From NCBI GenBank assembly GCA_948099385.1, contig CANUEZ040000129.1:6702501-6766500 (forward strand): a DNA stretch of 64,000 bases, in the 5' to 3' direction. The translations under genes and the position numbers were made by a program. Origin of the DNA: Fasciola hepatica. Its lineage: Eukaryota > Platyhelminthes > Trematoda > Plagiorchiida > Fasciolidae. Below, piece after piece: positions 11,791 to 24,085 of the stretch. Every line of letters starts with the position of its first letter. Positions within the stretch are counted from its first letter, which is position 1. The notes beneath the pieces were generated by a model. That model saw only the letters and a list, made by a program, of their open reading frames with translations, made no database searches and was not told where the DNA came from.

Positions 11791-12039
11791 CTAAAAAGCG
11801 GACTAATGACAGAACATTTGGACTTTGATACAAATTAGAAGAATGATCACAGTTGAACGTTTATTTTATATCTTGACATGGGGATAGTAAATAAAAATCA
11901 CTGAAGACAGTCGAGGTTAGACCCACATCGGATAGCTGGTATCAATTATGCTTATGAGTAAGAAATCTTGCTTTTCTCCACGGTAAAAGTGGATGAGGGA
12001 AAAGATGACTAAAAAATGTGGGCAGTGAATTGAGGTAGC

Positions 12040-12570
12040 TAAATTGAGGGTGAAATAGCACCATTATTTGGGATTCTTGAATTCCTTACTAAACGTCGTG
12101 TAGATGAACACAACCTCACTTCATTACCTCCATCAATGAAAGACTACTTTTCCGACAGAACTCAATGTACAGAAGTTACATTATTTCGAGCCCTTAGTGA
12201 ACGACCCAGGGGTTTCTCAGAGTGCCGTTATTTCCCTCTTTATTTTAATTACGTATATTAATGAACTTTGAACTGAACTGCCCGCACGACTCTTTAGTAT
12301 GCCGATGATGTACTGCATTGTCGATCTATCTGTAATCCACCTGGCTTCTCCTTCTTTCCAAGGACTTATATAAATACGGGACTTTTCATCTCATTCTGGT
12401 CGACATTCCAACACTTCCAAAGGTTTTCAGTGTACCTTTATCCGTTCGCGTTTCCCTTGCCCCAGTGAAAAATCGGTCATCAACTCTACCAGAACTCGGT
12501 CAAATACTTGAGCGTTACAAGGAGCACTAAATTACAGTGGTCTTCTCATAATCTGGACAGCGTTAAAAGC
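12040..12570 (+). pseudogene. LINE reverse transcriptase fragment
   Basis: Scattered across frames: LPPSMKDYFSDRTQCTEV, then ECRYFPLYFNYVYI, then LFSMPMMYCIVD, then DFSSHSGRHSNTSKGF. The order resembles a non-LTR RT (the xxYLSxRTQxV block, the FxLYIND block, the FMYADD box and the C-terminal xxFKPxxQ block). At least three frame changes and several stops separate the pieces. The clade is uncertain; a jockey or CR1-like element is likely. Confidence 0.5.
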
Positions 12571-12579
12571 TACGTGGAC

Positions 12580-14868
12580 TGTTTTTATTTTTTTCAAATC
12601 CGCAGACTAGGGTAGTTTAGTGGTAAGCAAGCTGTTACTTTTTGTCAATCTGCGCTTTATCAATAGTACTTTACTGCTCTCTTGTAATCTGTCCTGGTCT
12701 AATCAGGAAAGATTTTTCACACACTACATCGTGGTTTAGTTATTATCAGCCATGTTTTTTCTAATCTCTGCAGGCTTTCTCATTACCAAATTATGTGATC
12801 CACACATTACTGCCCGTGAAAAATTCGCCATAAAGATCTCTGTAGACCCCACCTAGGCCCTATGCCATGACTTACGCGTTCCGAATTTAAACTCATCCGC
12901 TACCGCATAAATATCTATCGCAAATGTAGAGTGTTTATGCTCTGGTTAACAAGGCGAAAGTCGCAGAGGAACTTCGCACGAACTTCGGAGGCTGAACAAT
13001 CTTTTTTGAGTTCACTCCAAAGTGACAGTTGTTGTTGCTGAAAGTACTCAATATAGTGAAATAAACCAGACAGAAAGTTGGACAGTATAGGTAAGTAATT
13101 AGCACGAAAGATGCTGCCGTTTGAGTCGATGTTAAAAACTAGCAGATTATTTCACCAGTAAAACTATGGTGAATTTTTACCACACAAACACCTGCTTCCA
13201 GTTAAACCATTCGATAAAGCTTATGCGAAAATTTCAGGTTCATTTTCATGGTCGACTGACGCTGGCTCTTTTACCCACTATCCCGTATATAAATCAGTGG
13301 AAAATCATGTAATGAAGCAGAAACGCCGAGTGGCCAGGAACAAAAAGAACACTACGGGGACAATGTGCCATGTAGCTTTGTTTCCAAACATCCTTCAGGT
13401 AGATTCTTCCATAAGAACTCTACAAAGAACTTATTTTTACATTTCTGCTAAACTCTATGACAATGTTTCACTTCTTTTACTGATTCCATGCTAATGTCAA
13501 GTGCCACGGCCATCAATACAATTATCATTTTCTAATTTCGCTTATGTACATAAGCTTTTACGAAGACTAGTTACAAAGCCCTGCTGACATTCTATTGTCT
13601 GCGTTATCGTAAAAGACCACATGCCGTTGATTATAATCAAATTTGATGTGATTTTCTTGGAAAAATATCTATTTCGCAGCAGTACAAACACTTGATTACA
13701 GCTGCTTTACAGAAACCTGTGATGGTAAGTAGGTCTGTATTAGACACTCATGATTTCCGATGAACTGCACTATTCGCATTTTATCGGTACATTAAGTGTC
13801 AAAGGGCCCACGGTCCGCAAAATTCAAATTTGGTAAACGAAACTACCGTATATTATCGTACTCCACGCGATCGCTCGATAGACAACACCCCGTTGACTCA
13901 AGGTTCTCTACCATGAATGACCTATTGAGACCCTATATGGTTTTCAACTCCAAATCACGTTGTTGCTTATTCTCTCTCTGTGAGGGTGCAGAAGGCTCCT
14001 ACGCTACACACGCATAAGCATAGAACAAAAAGTTAGTCTATTTACGCCTACACTCAGACCGTGATCATAGGTCACTAATAAGTGACATAAGTTCGATGAA
14101 GCATATCCAATTACTTTTGTATGACTGACGTGGTGACTATGTACAGAGGATCAATCCGAACGCGTTCACGCCCCGGTAATGACATCACTGTTGACTTTCG
14201 GCTATCTTCTCTCACATTTATGCGAGGATAAGCCGACTTTCCGGTTATGACTTCATAAAAATTCCCCAACATTTAGTCCACAATGACGTCCCAAGTGTAG
14301 ACGGCTCATGTTTGAAGGTGGATCGTTAACCTACGCATTGGCAGCTTGTTGACAGTTGTGATTGCTCATGCTTAACTTGTATCGATGTACCCTCCGGTGC
14401 AGTAAGCATATCTCCCAATTTACGGTCATGAAGATGATCACGACGGCTATGAATGGTCAATACGGCGATTCACGTTCTTTCGGAGTTGCATCGTGTTCAC
14501 TCAGCAAGGAGATCTGTAACGATCAGCAATGTTTTTACTCCACAACCACGTGCGAATAGTGGACGTAACAGATCCCATAATCAAATTGCTCACTGCATGA
14601 ATTGAGAGTAGCCTACCATTCATACTGAAACCGAAACGAACGATCCACATGTGGCATACGGTTGGACAACAAAAGTCATAATACCAGTGGTGAAGTCCGA
14701 ACAACCACACTGGTTTATACACTCCATTCATGGACACACTGACGAAGTAAAAGTTAGTCGCTTGATTGATGGGCCACACTTTCACAAAATGCCATACAGG
14801 AACGAATTTATGGCATGTTACACGAGATGAGATCTACGGGAGAGCGATTTGCAAAGGTGAATACTGAC
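12580..14868. other. Probable intron, nothing recognised
   Basis: No repeat family or convincing exon was recognised. The stretch lies between candidate exons 2 and 3 of the minus-strand gene. Short open frames at 13297-13494, 13796-14017 and 14501-14785 have no recognisable content. Confidence 0.4.
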
Positions 14869-14972
14869 CGCATTGGGTATCGATCCAGGAGGACTTTCCG
14901 ATACTCGGTCCCTGGGCCACAATAACGACATGCTGGGTTCTTCGGAATGTGCATCTGGTGCAGCCGACGGTA
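14869..14972 (-). CDS. Candidate host-gene exon 2
   Basis: A 104-nt minus-strand stretch with acceptor ATATGAAG|TAC and donor GCG|GTCAGT. Its first two bases complete the codon left by exon 1, it then reads 34 open codons (VPSAAPDAHSEEPSMSLL), and it ends in phase 0. The intron from exon 1 is only 113 bp. Pro/Ser-rich and without a recognised domain. It was found only by following splice phase from exon 1. Confidence 0.4.
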
Positions 14973-15085
14973 CTTCATATTATATGTGAATGCTTACTTA
15001 CCCAAAGAAATCCTAGGTAAATTGACAGGTGCTTCCCTAAAATCTAAATCATCATCCAATACAAAGACAACAAAATGTGACATAC

Positions 15086-15305
15086 CGTCTACTTGAGTAA
15101 AGGTGCGTGCACCATCGGCCGGTGGTGATTCATCGTCCATTTCTCCTAAAAACGATTCAAACGTATTGTGGTCTAACGCAGGTGAGCCGTTCACGCTGGT
15201 CACAGTAACGCGTTTCATGTGCAACTGATCCGATCCACGAGTCAGAATGCACTGAACCGGTGGAGGAGGGTTTGATTCCGGCGACGGAATGATGTTGGAA
15301 GACAT
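15086..15305 (-). CDS. Candidate first coding exon of a host gene
   Basis: It opens with an ATG (15305-15303) immediately preceded by an in-frame TGA, so this is the natural start of the frame. The sequence reads 73 codons and ends at GACG|GTATGT, a good donor, in phase 1. The N-terminus is MSSNIIPSPESNPPPP, followed by a mixed, acidic segment (FESFLGEMDDESPPAD). A TTTTGTAATTTTAG tract 10 bases upstream could be the acceptor of a 5' UTR intron. The function is not recognised. The acidic and proline-rich character would fit a nuclear or cytoplasmic regulatory protein, but that is a guess. Confidence 0.5.
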
Positions 15306-15837
15306 TCACCAAGAGCTAAAATTACAAAAGAATGGCAATAAAGATCTAGTAAGCACCAGATCCTACAGTATTTTAACCTTTAAAATCGATGGAAATTTAA
15401 GTTCCATTATTTACTGCCATCTAGTAAGTAAAAGAAGCAAATATTGCCAAAGTGAATCCATTGACAGAGGAATCGATGTATACAAGGTGGTCAAGGTGAT
15501 AAGTCTTAAACACGGCAAAAAGGTAAACCACATACAAAAGAAACGTGCCATTTCTGTGTGTATTCCGTACGCACACAAAACGCGCTATCAGAAAAGCCGC
15601 TCACAAACCACGACGAAAAAAGGTCACTTTGAACGTTTGCAAATCTAAACCAGTCATTTTATTCGTTTCACATGTTCACTCAGTTATCCCAGCTACTGCA
15701 CCTGTCTATTTTCACGGAGCGACCATCAATATTCTTACCAATTCGGCTGAACTACAATCTCAGACAGCCACTGAGAGCCCCGGAATCTGTCCTAATCATT
15801 AGCTGATATCGTTCAACGGACAGTCATCAACATCATT
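15306..15837. other. Upstream of candidate gene, nothing recognised
   Basis: AT-rich stretch between the candidate first exon and the RTE inverted duplication. It would hold the promoter or 5' UTR if exon 1 is right. A plus-strand frame at 15289-15648 is Lys/Ser-rich and not recognised. Confidence 0.35.
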
Positions 15838-16843
15838 GTGACACATTTACCAACAGGACAAGCCTCACTGATCACTGCCTTTCTCACCATGTTGCATGTA
15901 GAAATGGAAAGAATGAGAATACAAGATATACAGGGAGTGGACCTACACGGGTGGGAAAATGAAAGAAGACTGTAGTAGTCAATACACGGAATACACAGTC
16001 TGACTGTACAAACGCACATTGATCAATTATACTGATTCGCCAGAAAGTGACAACACGATCGCCACTTTCCACAGTTCGTTGCCATATCCTTCAGTGTCTC
16101 CAGTCAATTGGTTGAAGGATCTCTTGGACCCCAACCACGAAGATCTGAGGTACCTGCCTTTCCCAAGTTTGCTGTACATTTTCTCATTCCCCGCTGCCAC
16201 AAAATCTGTCACCTCCACGTGGCTTCTTCCGCCTCTAAGAAGGAACGGAAAACAGGGCGCGTTCAGGTAGACGTGTCTGACATATGCAACACGTGCCCCA
16301 GCCAAAAAAGTCTACTAGGTTGGACACCCTATGATAGAATATTCTCTGAACTGGAATACAACACTTGATTCCGGACTTCCGCGATATTACGCAAACATCG
16401 ATGGTCGAAAAATATACAACGAAGAACCTCTTCCACACGTAGACTCCATGTCTCGCAACCATACAACAAAACGAAACGCACCGTGGCACAGCACACAAAA
16501 CCTCTCAACTTCAGCGATATATCAGCTCAGTGCAACAAGTGTTTTAGCCCAGCGTACGCCACTCGAGACTTGGACATACGTGTGCTCACCCTAATTTCGT
16601 GATCCTATCTGTCGTCACATTGTTGACGAGATCATTGAAGTGGTCGACAGTAGTAAGTACCTCGCCATCGACCATCAAGGTCGGGACCGTTGACATCCAG
16701 TCTTGCAAGATCACTTCACACCTTGAGGGGTTAAAGCAGATACTGAATGGAGCTTCGGCTCTTGCGAGTCTATCTAATGCACGTTGCGCATGTTTCGTGT
16801 ATTTAAACAAGCAGACAAGTTCGTCGGCGTAACCTAGATCACA
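15838..16843 (-). repeat. Left arm of 1.0-kb inverted duplication (RTE 3' end)
   Basis: Reverse complement of 18754-19759. The pairing rule is that paired positions sum to 35597. Translations are identical in several frames on both strands through the whole arm, so identity is close to 100 percent; the first clear mismatch is at 16838. On the minus strand it carries the same decayed RTE palm and C-terminal coding blocks as the right arm, stops included. Confidence 0.95.
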
Positions 16844-16974
16844 AACCTGCGCTAGAGCTACGGGTCAACGTAGTGTAGGAATAGTCTTGACTGATAAGGC
16901 AGAAGCTGCCCTTTTAGACTGGATACCGGTTGAAATGGGTTTATGTGCTATAAGACTCCAGAGGTCAGTTGACG

Positions 16975-19759
16975 TTTGAAAGGATAGTTGTGTTAAGCGC
17001 AGTTTGTTTGTGATCTCAGCATACACTCCAAGAGAATGCGGCTCCGGCACACAGCAAGATGATTCCTATGATGAACTCGCCACTCTCACTCACAGGAACA
17101 AAGGCTCTCATACCGTAGTGATGAGTGGTGGTTTGAATGCACTGTTTGGTAAACTTAGTGTGTCAGAAGCTTCTTTAGGTGGGCGTTGTGCCTTACCCAC
17201 TCAGCGTACAGATAACGGGGACAGGCCTCTCCAATTTTGTGCAGACAATCAGTTATTCCTGTCTAGTACACATTTCCGACACAGCTCGCGTTGCACAGTG
17301 ACATGGCACTCCAACTCTACAGGCACTCTGGGTCAGATCGATCGCATTGCAGTAAGCTACCGGTGGTGCGGTTGTCCAGAACGGTAAATCCTACTGGTCC
17401 ACGTCTGTATAGCCAGACCTGCGTTAGTTCTAATTCGATCATCGCTCCATCTGCATGGTCATTGACGTAAACCACAAACCCGGTTAGACGTACAGCGTTT
17501 GGCTGATCCAGAAACTCACACCAGTTATGAACAGAAGTTGTCACATGAACTAGGGACTACGACAAGAAGCAATGTGGACGAACACTGGACCCATGTAAAA
17601 CGGGCTTTGTACGTGGCACCAGGTTTTCCCTGCGGTCCTAGATCCGATGCCCATCAAAAACACTGGAAGTCTTAAAAGTCGCTGAGTGTAATGGAGCGTA
17701 AACGTCAGTTCTCGAACCGCAAGGAGGTGAATTAGACATGAAAGACATCTACAAAGGCAAGTCACAAAAAGCCTTCAGAAGTATCGCAAAACTGGTGTGG
17801 GCAGGTAGCCGAAGAAATGGAAGTAGCAGCTGCATTTGGGCGACAGTCAAAGACTGTTCAAGCTTATTCGCGACACCGGTGGACGGCGAACCCTGGTTAG
17901 TTAAACAATATGCGATAAAAATGGAGAACCAGTTCGTGGAAAACAGCGAAGGCTGGACTGAATACTTCAAGGAACAATTTAACTGGCCAACCGTAAACAG
18001 CTACGATTCCTTAGGGAGGAACACCTGAGCCGTCATCGGAGGTGGAAGCACGATGAAGTATTTAATTACTAAAGCGTAAAACAGCGGCAATTCTCGGCGA
18101 ACTACCTCCAGTTCTTTTCAAACTGGGTGCTGATACGTTGATAAAATCACTTATCACCCTGCTCTGTGACATTTGGTACGAAGAGTGTATTACCTTATTA
18201 TGGGACGACTCGTTGGTTGTACCCATCTTCAAGAAGGGAATACGCAATGATTGTAGAAATCATCGTGGGATCAGTTTAATTCCGATAATCACTAAGGTAT
18301 AAGCCTCAACTTTGCTGCTCCGTCTGACAACGGTTAGTGAGACGAACGCCCGCGAACAACACGCCGGATTCCACCCAGGTCGAGGATGCATCAATCAGAT
18401 TATTTTTCGCCAATTACTTGGAGTGCGTCAGACATACCGTCGACCGACAATTATGGTTTTCCTCGACTTGAAAAATGCCTTTGATTCAGTTGACCGAACA
18501 GCGCTATTCAGTGCTCTTCACCAAAAGGTATGCCACAGAAGTTTATGAATCTAATGAAATTATTGTACACTTATACTTTTGGCAGCGAAAAGATTCACGG
18601 TGAACTATCCAGTGCATCCCGAACAACCCGTGGTGTTCGACGGGTGCATCCCATTTCTCCATTCCTGTTTAACTTTGCCATCTACAAGATAATGGAGCAT
18701 GTTTTGTGAAATTTTCAGTATGTATGCATCGAAGTGGCAAATGGTGAAAGCTGTGTGACCTAGGTTACGCCGACGAACTTGTCTGCTTGTTTAAATACAC
18801 GAAACATGCGCAACGTGCATTAGATAGACTCGCAAGAGCCGAAGCTCCATTCAGTATCTGCTTTAACCCCTCAAGGTGTGAAGTGATCTTGCAAGACTGG
18901 ATGTCAACGGTCCCGACCTTGATGGTCGATGGCGAGGTACTTACTACTGTCGACCACTTCAATGATCTCGTCAACAATGTGACGACAGATAGGATCACGA
19001 AATTAGGGTGAGCACACGTATGTCCAAGTCTCGAGTGGCGTACGCTGGGCTAAAACACTTGTTGCACTGAGCTGATATATCGCTGAAGTTGAGAGGTTTT
19101 GTGTGCTGTGCCACGGTGCGTTTCGTTTTGTTGTATGGTTGCGAGACATGGAGTCTACGTGTGGAAGAGGTTCTTCGTTGTATATTTTTCGACCATCGAT
19201 GTTTGCGTAATATCGCGGAAGTCCGGAATCAAGTGTTGTATTCCAGTTCAGAGAATATTCTATCATAGGGTGTCCAACCTAGTAGACTTTTTTGGCTGGG
19301 GCACGTGTTGCATATGTCAGACACGTCTACCTGAACGCGCCCTGTTTTCCGTTCCTTCTTAGAGGCGGAAGAAGCCACGTGGAGGTGACAGATTTTGTGG
19401 CAGCGGGGAATGAGAAAATGTACAGCAAACTTGGGAAAGGCAGGTACCTCAGATCTTCGTGGTTGGGGTCCAAGAGATCCTTCAACCAATTGACTGGAGA
19501 CACTGAAGGATATGGCAACGAACTGTGGAAAGTGGCGATCGTGTTGTCACTTTCTGGCGAATCAGTATAATTGATCAATGTGCGTTTGTACAGTCAGACT
19601 GTGTATTCCGTGTATTGACTACTACAGTCTTCTTTCATTTTCCCACCCGTGTAGGTCCACTCCCTGTATATCTTGTATTCTCATTCTTTCCATTTCTACA
19701 TGCAACATGGTGAGAAAGGCAGTGATCAGTGAGGCTTGTCCTGTTGGTAAATGTGTCAC
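16975..19759 (+). mobile_element. RTE-type LINE A (decayed)
   Basis: Plus-strand LINE missing its 5' end. The endonuclease blocks are at 17004-17387 (VISAYTPRECG, VVMSGGLNALFGKL, QRTDNGDRPLQFCADNQLFL). The RT blocks run from about 18100: SLVVPIFKKG, NHRGISLIPI, AGFHPGRGCINQI and the palm box VFLDLKNAFDSVDR at about 18450. The DD box reads GYADELVCL at about 18764, so the second Asp is replaced by Glu. The C-terminus has LFWLGHVL at about 19290. Many stops and frameshifts. Its last 1.0 kb is the right arm of the inverted duplication. Confidence 0.85.
18754..19759 (+). repeat. Right arm of 1.0-kb inverted duplication
   Basis: In natural continuity with the upstream RT of LINE A, so this arm is the original and the left arm the inverted copy. 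It ends abruptly at 19759, shortly before LINE B begins. Confidence 0.9.
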
Positions 19760-19809
19760 GAATTCCATGATGGTAAAATGTGAATCTTGATCCAAGACGG
19801 TGACTATAT

Positions 19810-20895
19810 TTGAGAGTACTGTTGTTTCATGTATGCTGTGTCTCCGAAACGCGCATACAAGACCTCGCTTGTGTGATCACTCTTCGCACCCAAATTGCAA
19901 CCTCAGTCTCTCGCTTTACTCTTCGAATGTCGGGTGATTCGATTTTTAGTCCTCGTGGTCAGGCTGGCGTTTGGATTGCTTTCAGCATGAAAGCTAAGCG
20001 CGCACCACTGGACTGGATTCGGGTCAACAGTAGTTCGTGTGCAATTCAGTTGGACAGTTCTGTTCGTGTCAACATCAACAAACTGAAGCGTCGATCCTTG
20101 TTCATCGTGTCTGAGTATGCGCCGACTGACTGTAGTTCCTCTGAAACCAAGGACGAATTTTATCAGGCTTTATCTCAGCTAATTCAAAATGTGCATTCAA
20201 CAGACATGATGGTCATTGCTGGGGATTTCAGCGCCCGAGTTGGCCGTTTGGGAGATTCTGAAAGGCACATGAGAGGCCCATTTGTTATACCGGTTGATCG
20301 TACCGAAAACGGTGGTCGTCTCGTCCAGCTGTGCTCCGACCACAGATTGTTTCTGGCGAGTACAAACTTCTGCCATTAGAAGCGGCGCAAACTCACATGG
20401 CGTCCTCCTATGTCTTCACAACGTTGGACTCAGATTGACCATATTGTGATCATTCACCACTGTCGTGGGTAAATTGAAGATTTCCGTTCAATCTGGTGTA
20501 CCCCTGTGAACTCAGATCACTCCTTGGTAGGTGCTCGCTTCCGTTTACGTCTTGTCTGTGATCGCACCAACGTAGAAGCCACCCGTTCCGCGCAGTCGCT
20601 TCTAGACGATAACCGACGATCTGCTTTTCAGATGGAGCTGTCTACACGAATAGCTATGCAGTCGGACGTCCAGGACCCAGACGAACGCTGGGATCAAATC
20701 GGGGAAGCTTTACATGCCGCTTTAAATGCCACCCAGGATTCCGGTAAAAGGAGGCCTAACAAACGTTGGATATCTCCAACATCAGTTGCTCTGTTCGATG
20801 CTCGCAGATCCGACCCTCTGGATGACACATTCAGTGAAATGTGCAAATCCCTGAGACGCCACCTGACTAGGAGCCTGAGAAATGACCGCCAGTAG
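19810..20895 (+). pseudogene. RTE LINE B: endonuclease and linker
   Basis: The first frame (19810-20379) holds an AP-endonuclease-like domain, with CCVSETRIQD near the start, SEYAPTDCSS (the substrate-contacting YAP block), VIAGDFSARVGRLGD and ENGGRLVQLCSDHRLFLAS. A TAG follows NFCH. The frame resumes with QRWTQIDHIVI and NSDHSLVGARFRLRL at 20506, the catalytic SDH motif. The linker to 20895 is Arg/Asp-rich. In an active element this enzyme nicks target DNA to prime reverse transcription. The stop after residue 189 and another at 20470 show it is dead. Confidence 0.8.
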
Positions 20896-20904
20896 TAGTG
20901 GATT

Positions 20905-22640
20905 GTGAAATGTGAGGAAGTGGAAAGGGCTACGTCTATTGCCAATACTCACAACCTTTACCATTTGATTAGAAGTACCGGTCGACGAAAACCCGGTGTA
21001 AGTGGGCTAATCAAGGAATCAGACGGCTCACTGATTCACTCTCATGGCCGTCCTCTGGGCTGTTGGGAGAGCACTAAGGAACAAATCAGTTGGTCCCCTT
21101 GTACAGTGGACTTTTCCAATGTAACTGCCAAAAGAACGATGCAGGTGGATATCACTCCGCCATCAGAAATGGAGGTTATGTGGGAGATAGGTTACTTGAA
21201 AAGGTGCAAAGCCGATGAACCGGATGGGTTGTCTCCATCTTTCTTCAAGGATGAAGGCGAGGCTTTGGTCTCGTAGTTAACAAAACTTCTCCTGCTAATC
21301 TGGGATAGTGAGCAGACTCCGAGGGAATGATGTGAATCGGTGATTGACCGATTTGCAAGAAAGGTGACAGATCCCGTTGTGAAAACCACAGAGGAATTAG
21401 CTTGGTAAGTATCGCGTTCAAACTGCTCACCAGGTTTATTCTCCACCGATTATCCAGCGCCCGCGAAATGTATACGCGTGAGAATCAAGCCAATTTCAGA
21501 CCAGGTCGGGGTTGTATTGACCACATCGTTACTCTTCGACTAACCTTAGAGCACGGACACATCTTCCGTAGGCCCACAATCTCTGTCTTTCTTGATCTGG
21601 AAGCGGTTTTTGATTCAATCGACCGCTTTGTTTTCTGGCGCCGCCTCTCATTGAAGGGTGTGCCAGAGAAACTTATTTCTCTTTTCCAGTGCCTGTATGC
21701 GAACATCCGGAAGCCGAGTTCGCGCTTACGACGATCTTTCACCTAAGTCCACCACGAGAAGTGTTTTTCGTCAAGGTTGCCCTCTTTCTCCCTTCCTCTT
21801 CAATTTTGTAGTTGAAATGATTCTTCAGGTAGCCCTATCCTCGTGTTAGAATGGTGGCATCGATCTTTGCTCGTGCAGTAAATTGTCTGACTTGGAATAC
21901 ACAGACTATATTGTTATTCTGAATGAAGATCCAAGTAATTTGCAAGCTTTCTTAGATAGCTTGAACAACAGTGTTGCAATATTTGGGATGAGTTTTGCAC
22001 CTTCAAGTTGTAAACTGCTGTTTAAGAACTGGGTTGGCTCAACACTAGGTTTTGTCTGGGCTGGAGAAGCTTTAGCTAAAGTGGACAAGTTTTGTTATTT
22101 GGGTAGTTACATTTAACCAGGTGGTCGGATATCGGATGAAGTGTGATCGCGTATATAGAAGGCGCGTTTGGCTTTTGCTAACCTCAGCTATTTGTGGCGT
22201 CGGTGACATTCGGTTGTCATTTTAAGGGTCGGGTGTACAATGACGGTTAGGTCGGTTTTTTTATACGGCTCAGAAACATGGCCGTTAAGGGTAGAAAACA
22301 GAGAAAGATTGTCGGTGTTCGAGCATCGATGTCTCCGTAGGATTGTCCGAATATGGTGGGAACGCCGTATCAGCAATATTGCTGATTGGGAGCCAGAGGT
22401 CATTCTCTGGATCAAGTATTGAATCTAAACAGATTAAGGTGGCTGGGACATGTGTTACGCACGCCAGCCGATAGACTTCCTCGATGTACGCTGTTTTCCG
22501 AGGAAGACTGTGGTTGGAGGGTAGGTCAAGGTGGTCAACCCATGACATGGCAAAAAGGCATGAAAAACGTTGACCAGTGGACTAAGTCAAGTAGGACGTG
22601 TGGGACTTCCAGGTTAGGGTCCACGTAGTTTACCCAGTAA
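20905..22640 (+). pseudogene. RTE LINE B: reverse transcriptase and C-terminus
   Basis: The blocks are in family order: LKRCKADEPDGLSPSFFKD (about 21197), NHRGISLVSIAFKLLTR, NQANFRPGRGCIDHI, VFLDLEAVFDSIDRFVF (about 21590), FRQGCPLSPFLFNFVVEM (about 21770), then YTDYIVIL at 21895. In that last block the YxDD box has lost both Asp residues to TD-Y. The C-terminal LYGSETWPLRVENRERLSVF and RLRWLGHVLRTPADRLPR at 22430 are typical of RTE elements. Stops at 20896, 21275 and 22116 and frameshifts make it inactive. Confidence 0.8.
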
Positions 22641-22865
22641 ATGGCTGGAAACACTGTGATATGGCTAGGTGTCGCGGTCAGCGGCGTAATTGCATTCGAT
22701 TCCTCTCTTTGCCCTCGTGAATCCCCCTTGATACTATGATTTTTAGACCTTTTTTACTTTATCCTTTTATTCTTTTTGCCCTTTACTTGACGATGCTGGA
22801 AGGTAGCAACTGAAGCCATAGCACCGAAGCGCGAGGCTCATGGTTGAACAAACTGAACTGAAACT
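22641..22865 (+). mobile_element. RTE LINE B 3' UTR and ACTGAA-type tail
   Basis: Non-coding tail of LINE B ending in AACAAACTGAACTGAAACTG. Similar short ACTGA repeats, inverted, mark the 3' ends of CR1 copies at 29260, 32990 and 56640. Confidence 0.55.
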
Positions 22866-22964
22866 GCATGTCTCGCTATTCAGAAAAGGCGTTTGTTCTT
22901 CAGTCAATGAGATTCCGTGCATCCATGGGTCTTCTGCTACATCATGACTTGTATCTTTGCGTAG

Positions 22965-23045
22965 GTGGAAAGGGTTTCAGTTCAGATGCCAGAAAGCCTC
23001 CGTCACCAACCGAATACGCGGATGGTGATACAACAGAACAGACAG
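22965..23045 (+). CDS. Possible exon of unknown gene
   Basis: An 81-nt phase-0 stretch after TATCTTTGCGTAG and ending CAG|GTAGCA, reading 27 open codons (VQMPESLRHQPNTRM). It was noted because it lies just after the LINE B tail and just before a longer open stretch ending in a good donor. No family is recognised and it may be chance. Confidence 0.2.
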
Positions 23046-23204
23046 GTAGCAGCAAGCGTTTGCAAACCACGGACAACTGAGATCAAAATGATTCTTCTGA
23101 CGGTTTATCTACTTCGAGAATCGCATTTCAAAGACCGTGGACGGTTTGGATTCGAATTCTAAGACCCCCGAGTCGCAATAGCTTGGACGGAGAACCCAGC
23201 AGTA

Positions 23205-23615
23205 GAAAACTGTGTTGATCGTGACATGGACTCCACAAATGACAATATTGAGCTTAGCACAAACCGGGTCATCGATTTTTCCCAAGTTCAACAGAAAATG
23301 CAAGTAGCCATATTCGACCAGGGAACTTTTACGCCAAACTATTTATTCACTACCAACCCCATCGGATATAACCCCGAAACGGATCCGTTACCTTCGTTCA
23401 AAGCAGACCAATTGGAACGCTTGAACCCACGGGTACAGCGCGAGATTGAACAACTGCATGCAATCAGTCTGTGCGATCAATCCAATATCCATCAACCCAG
23501 TATTGATGGAATGGAAACCTATATGGCGTGTTTGCATGTTGGTGAATGGAACGCTGGTTGTCATCTGAAAGACAAGGTGATCATCCAACTTCCATGTGTT
23601 CTGCCAAATGTGATG
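23205..23615 (+). CDS. Possible exon of unknown gene
   Basis: An open stretch of about 136 codons (including VAIFDQGTFTPNYLFTTNPI and MACLHVGEWNAGCHL) that ends at GATG|GTACGT, a near-consensus donor. Its composition is balanced and not repeat-like. Upstream acceptors (CCCAGCAG at 23204, GGACGGAG at 23192) are weak, and their phase does not firmly match the exon at 22965. The product is not recognised. It could be a host exon or a fragment of an unfamiliar mobile element; the plus-strand neighbours on both sides are retroelements. Confidence 0.3.
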
Positions 23616-23927
23616 GTACGTCTCACTCCAAACTACTTAGAAATGGGTCTAATAAATTGGTAACATAAACCACGATCCAGATATCCCCGTTCCGAATCCC
23701 CTTCAGCACGTAATGGTGTACCGTACTCAGCTACCGAAAGGGCACACTTCCTAGATTTTTGCTATTAGGAATCTGATCAGAAATTGTGACATCTACGCCG
23801 TTCATTGCATTGTCGACTCACAATGTTTCGTCCTGAAAAAAAACGGTTGCAACTACGCCTTCCAAATTTGGCCGCGTGTCAGAAGTGATTCACACATCAG
23901 CCGATCCCTAAGAGCGGTCAAGTAGCT

Positions 23928-24085
23928 TTGTCGCTGGAGATCGACAGATCGCGGGGTCACTGGCCCAAGGCAATTATTGAGGATGTACACCTAGGATCTG
24001 GTAGTTCGATAAGAGAAGTCGCAATCAGAACACCAAATGGCCGTACTCAATGGGCATACATCAGATCTACCAATTTGAAGGCGAA
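23928..24085 (+). pseudogene. BEL/Pao integrase C-terminal fragment
   Basis: About 50 codons, with SRGHWPKAIIEDVHLGSGSS and then REVAIRTPNGRTQWAYIRST. This matches the C-terminal domain after the integrase core in BEL elements (DUF5641 type; the same place in the 53045 copy reads TETIESTDGMIRTVKVR). No other BEL sequence adjoins it. Confidence 0.6.

Noticed and set aside
16586..19011. Identical open frames on both strands suggesting a duplicated gene pair
   Set aside because: They are the two arms of the RTE inverted duplication and carry stops of a dead LINE.
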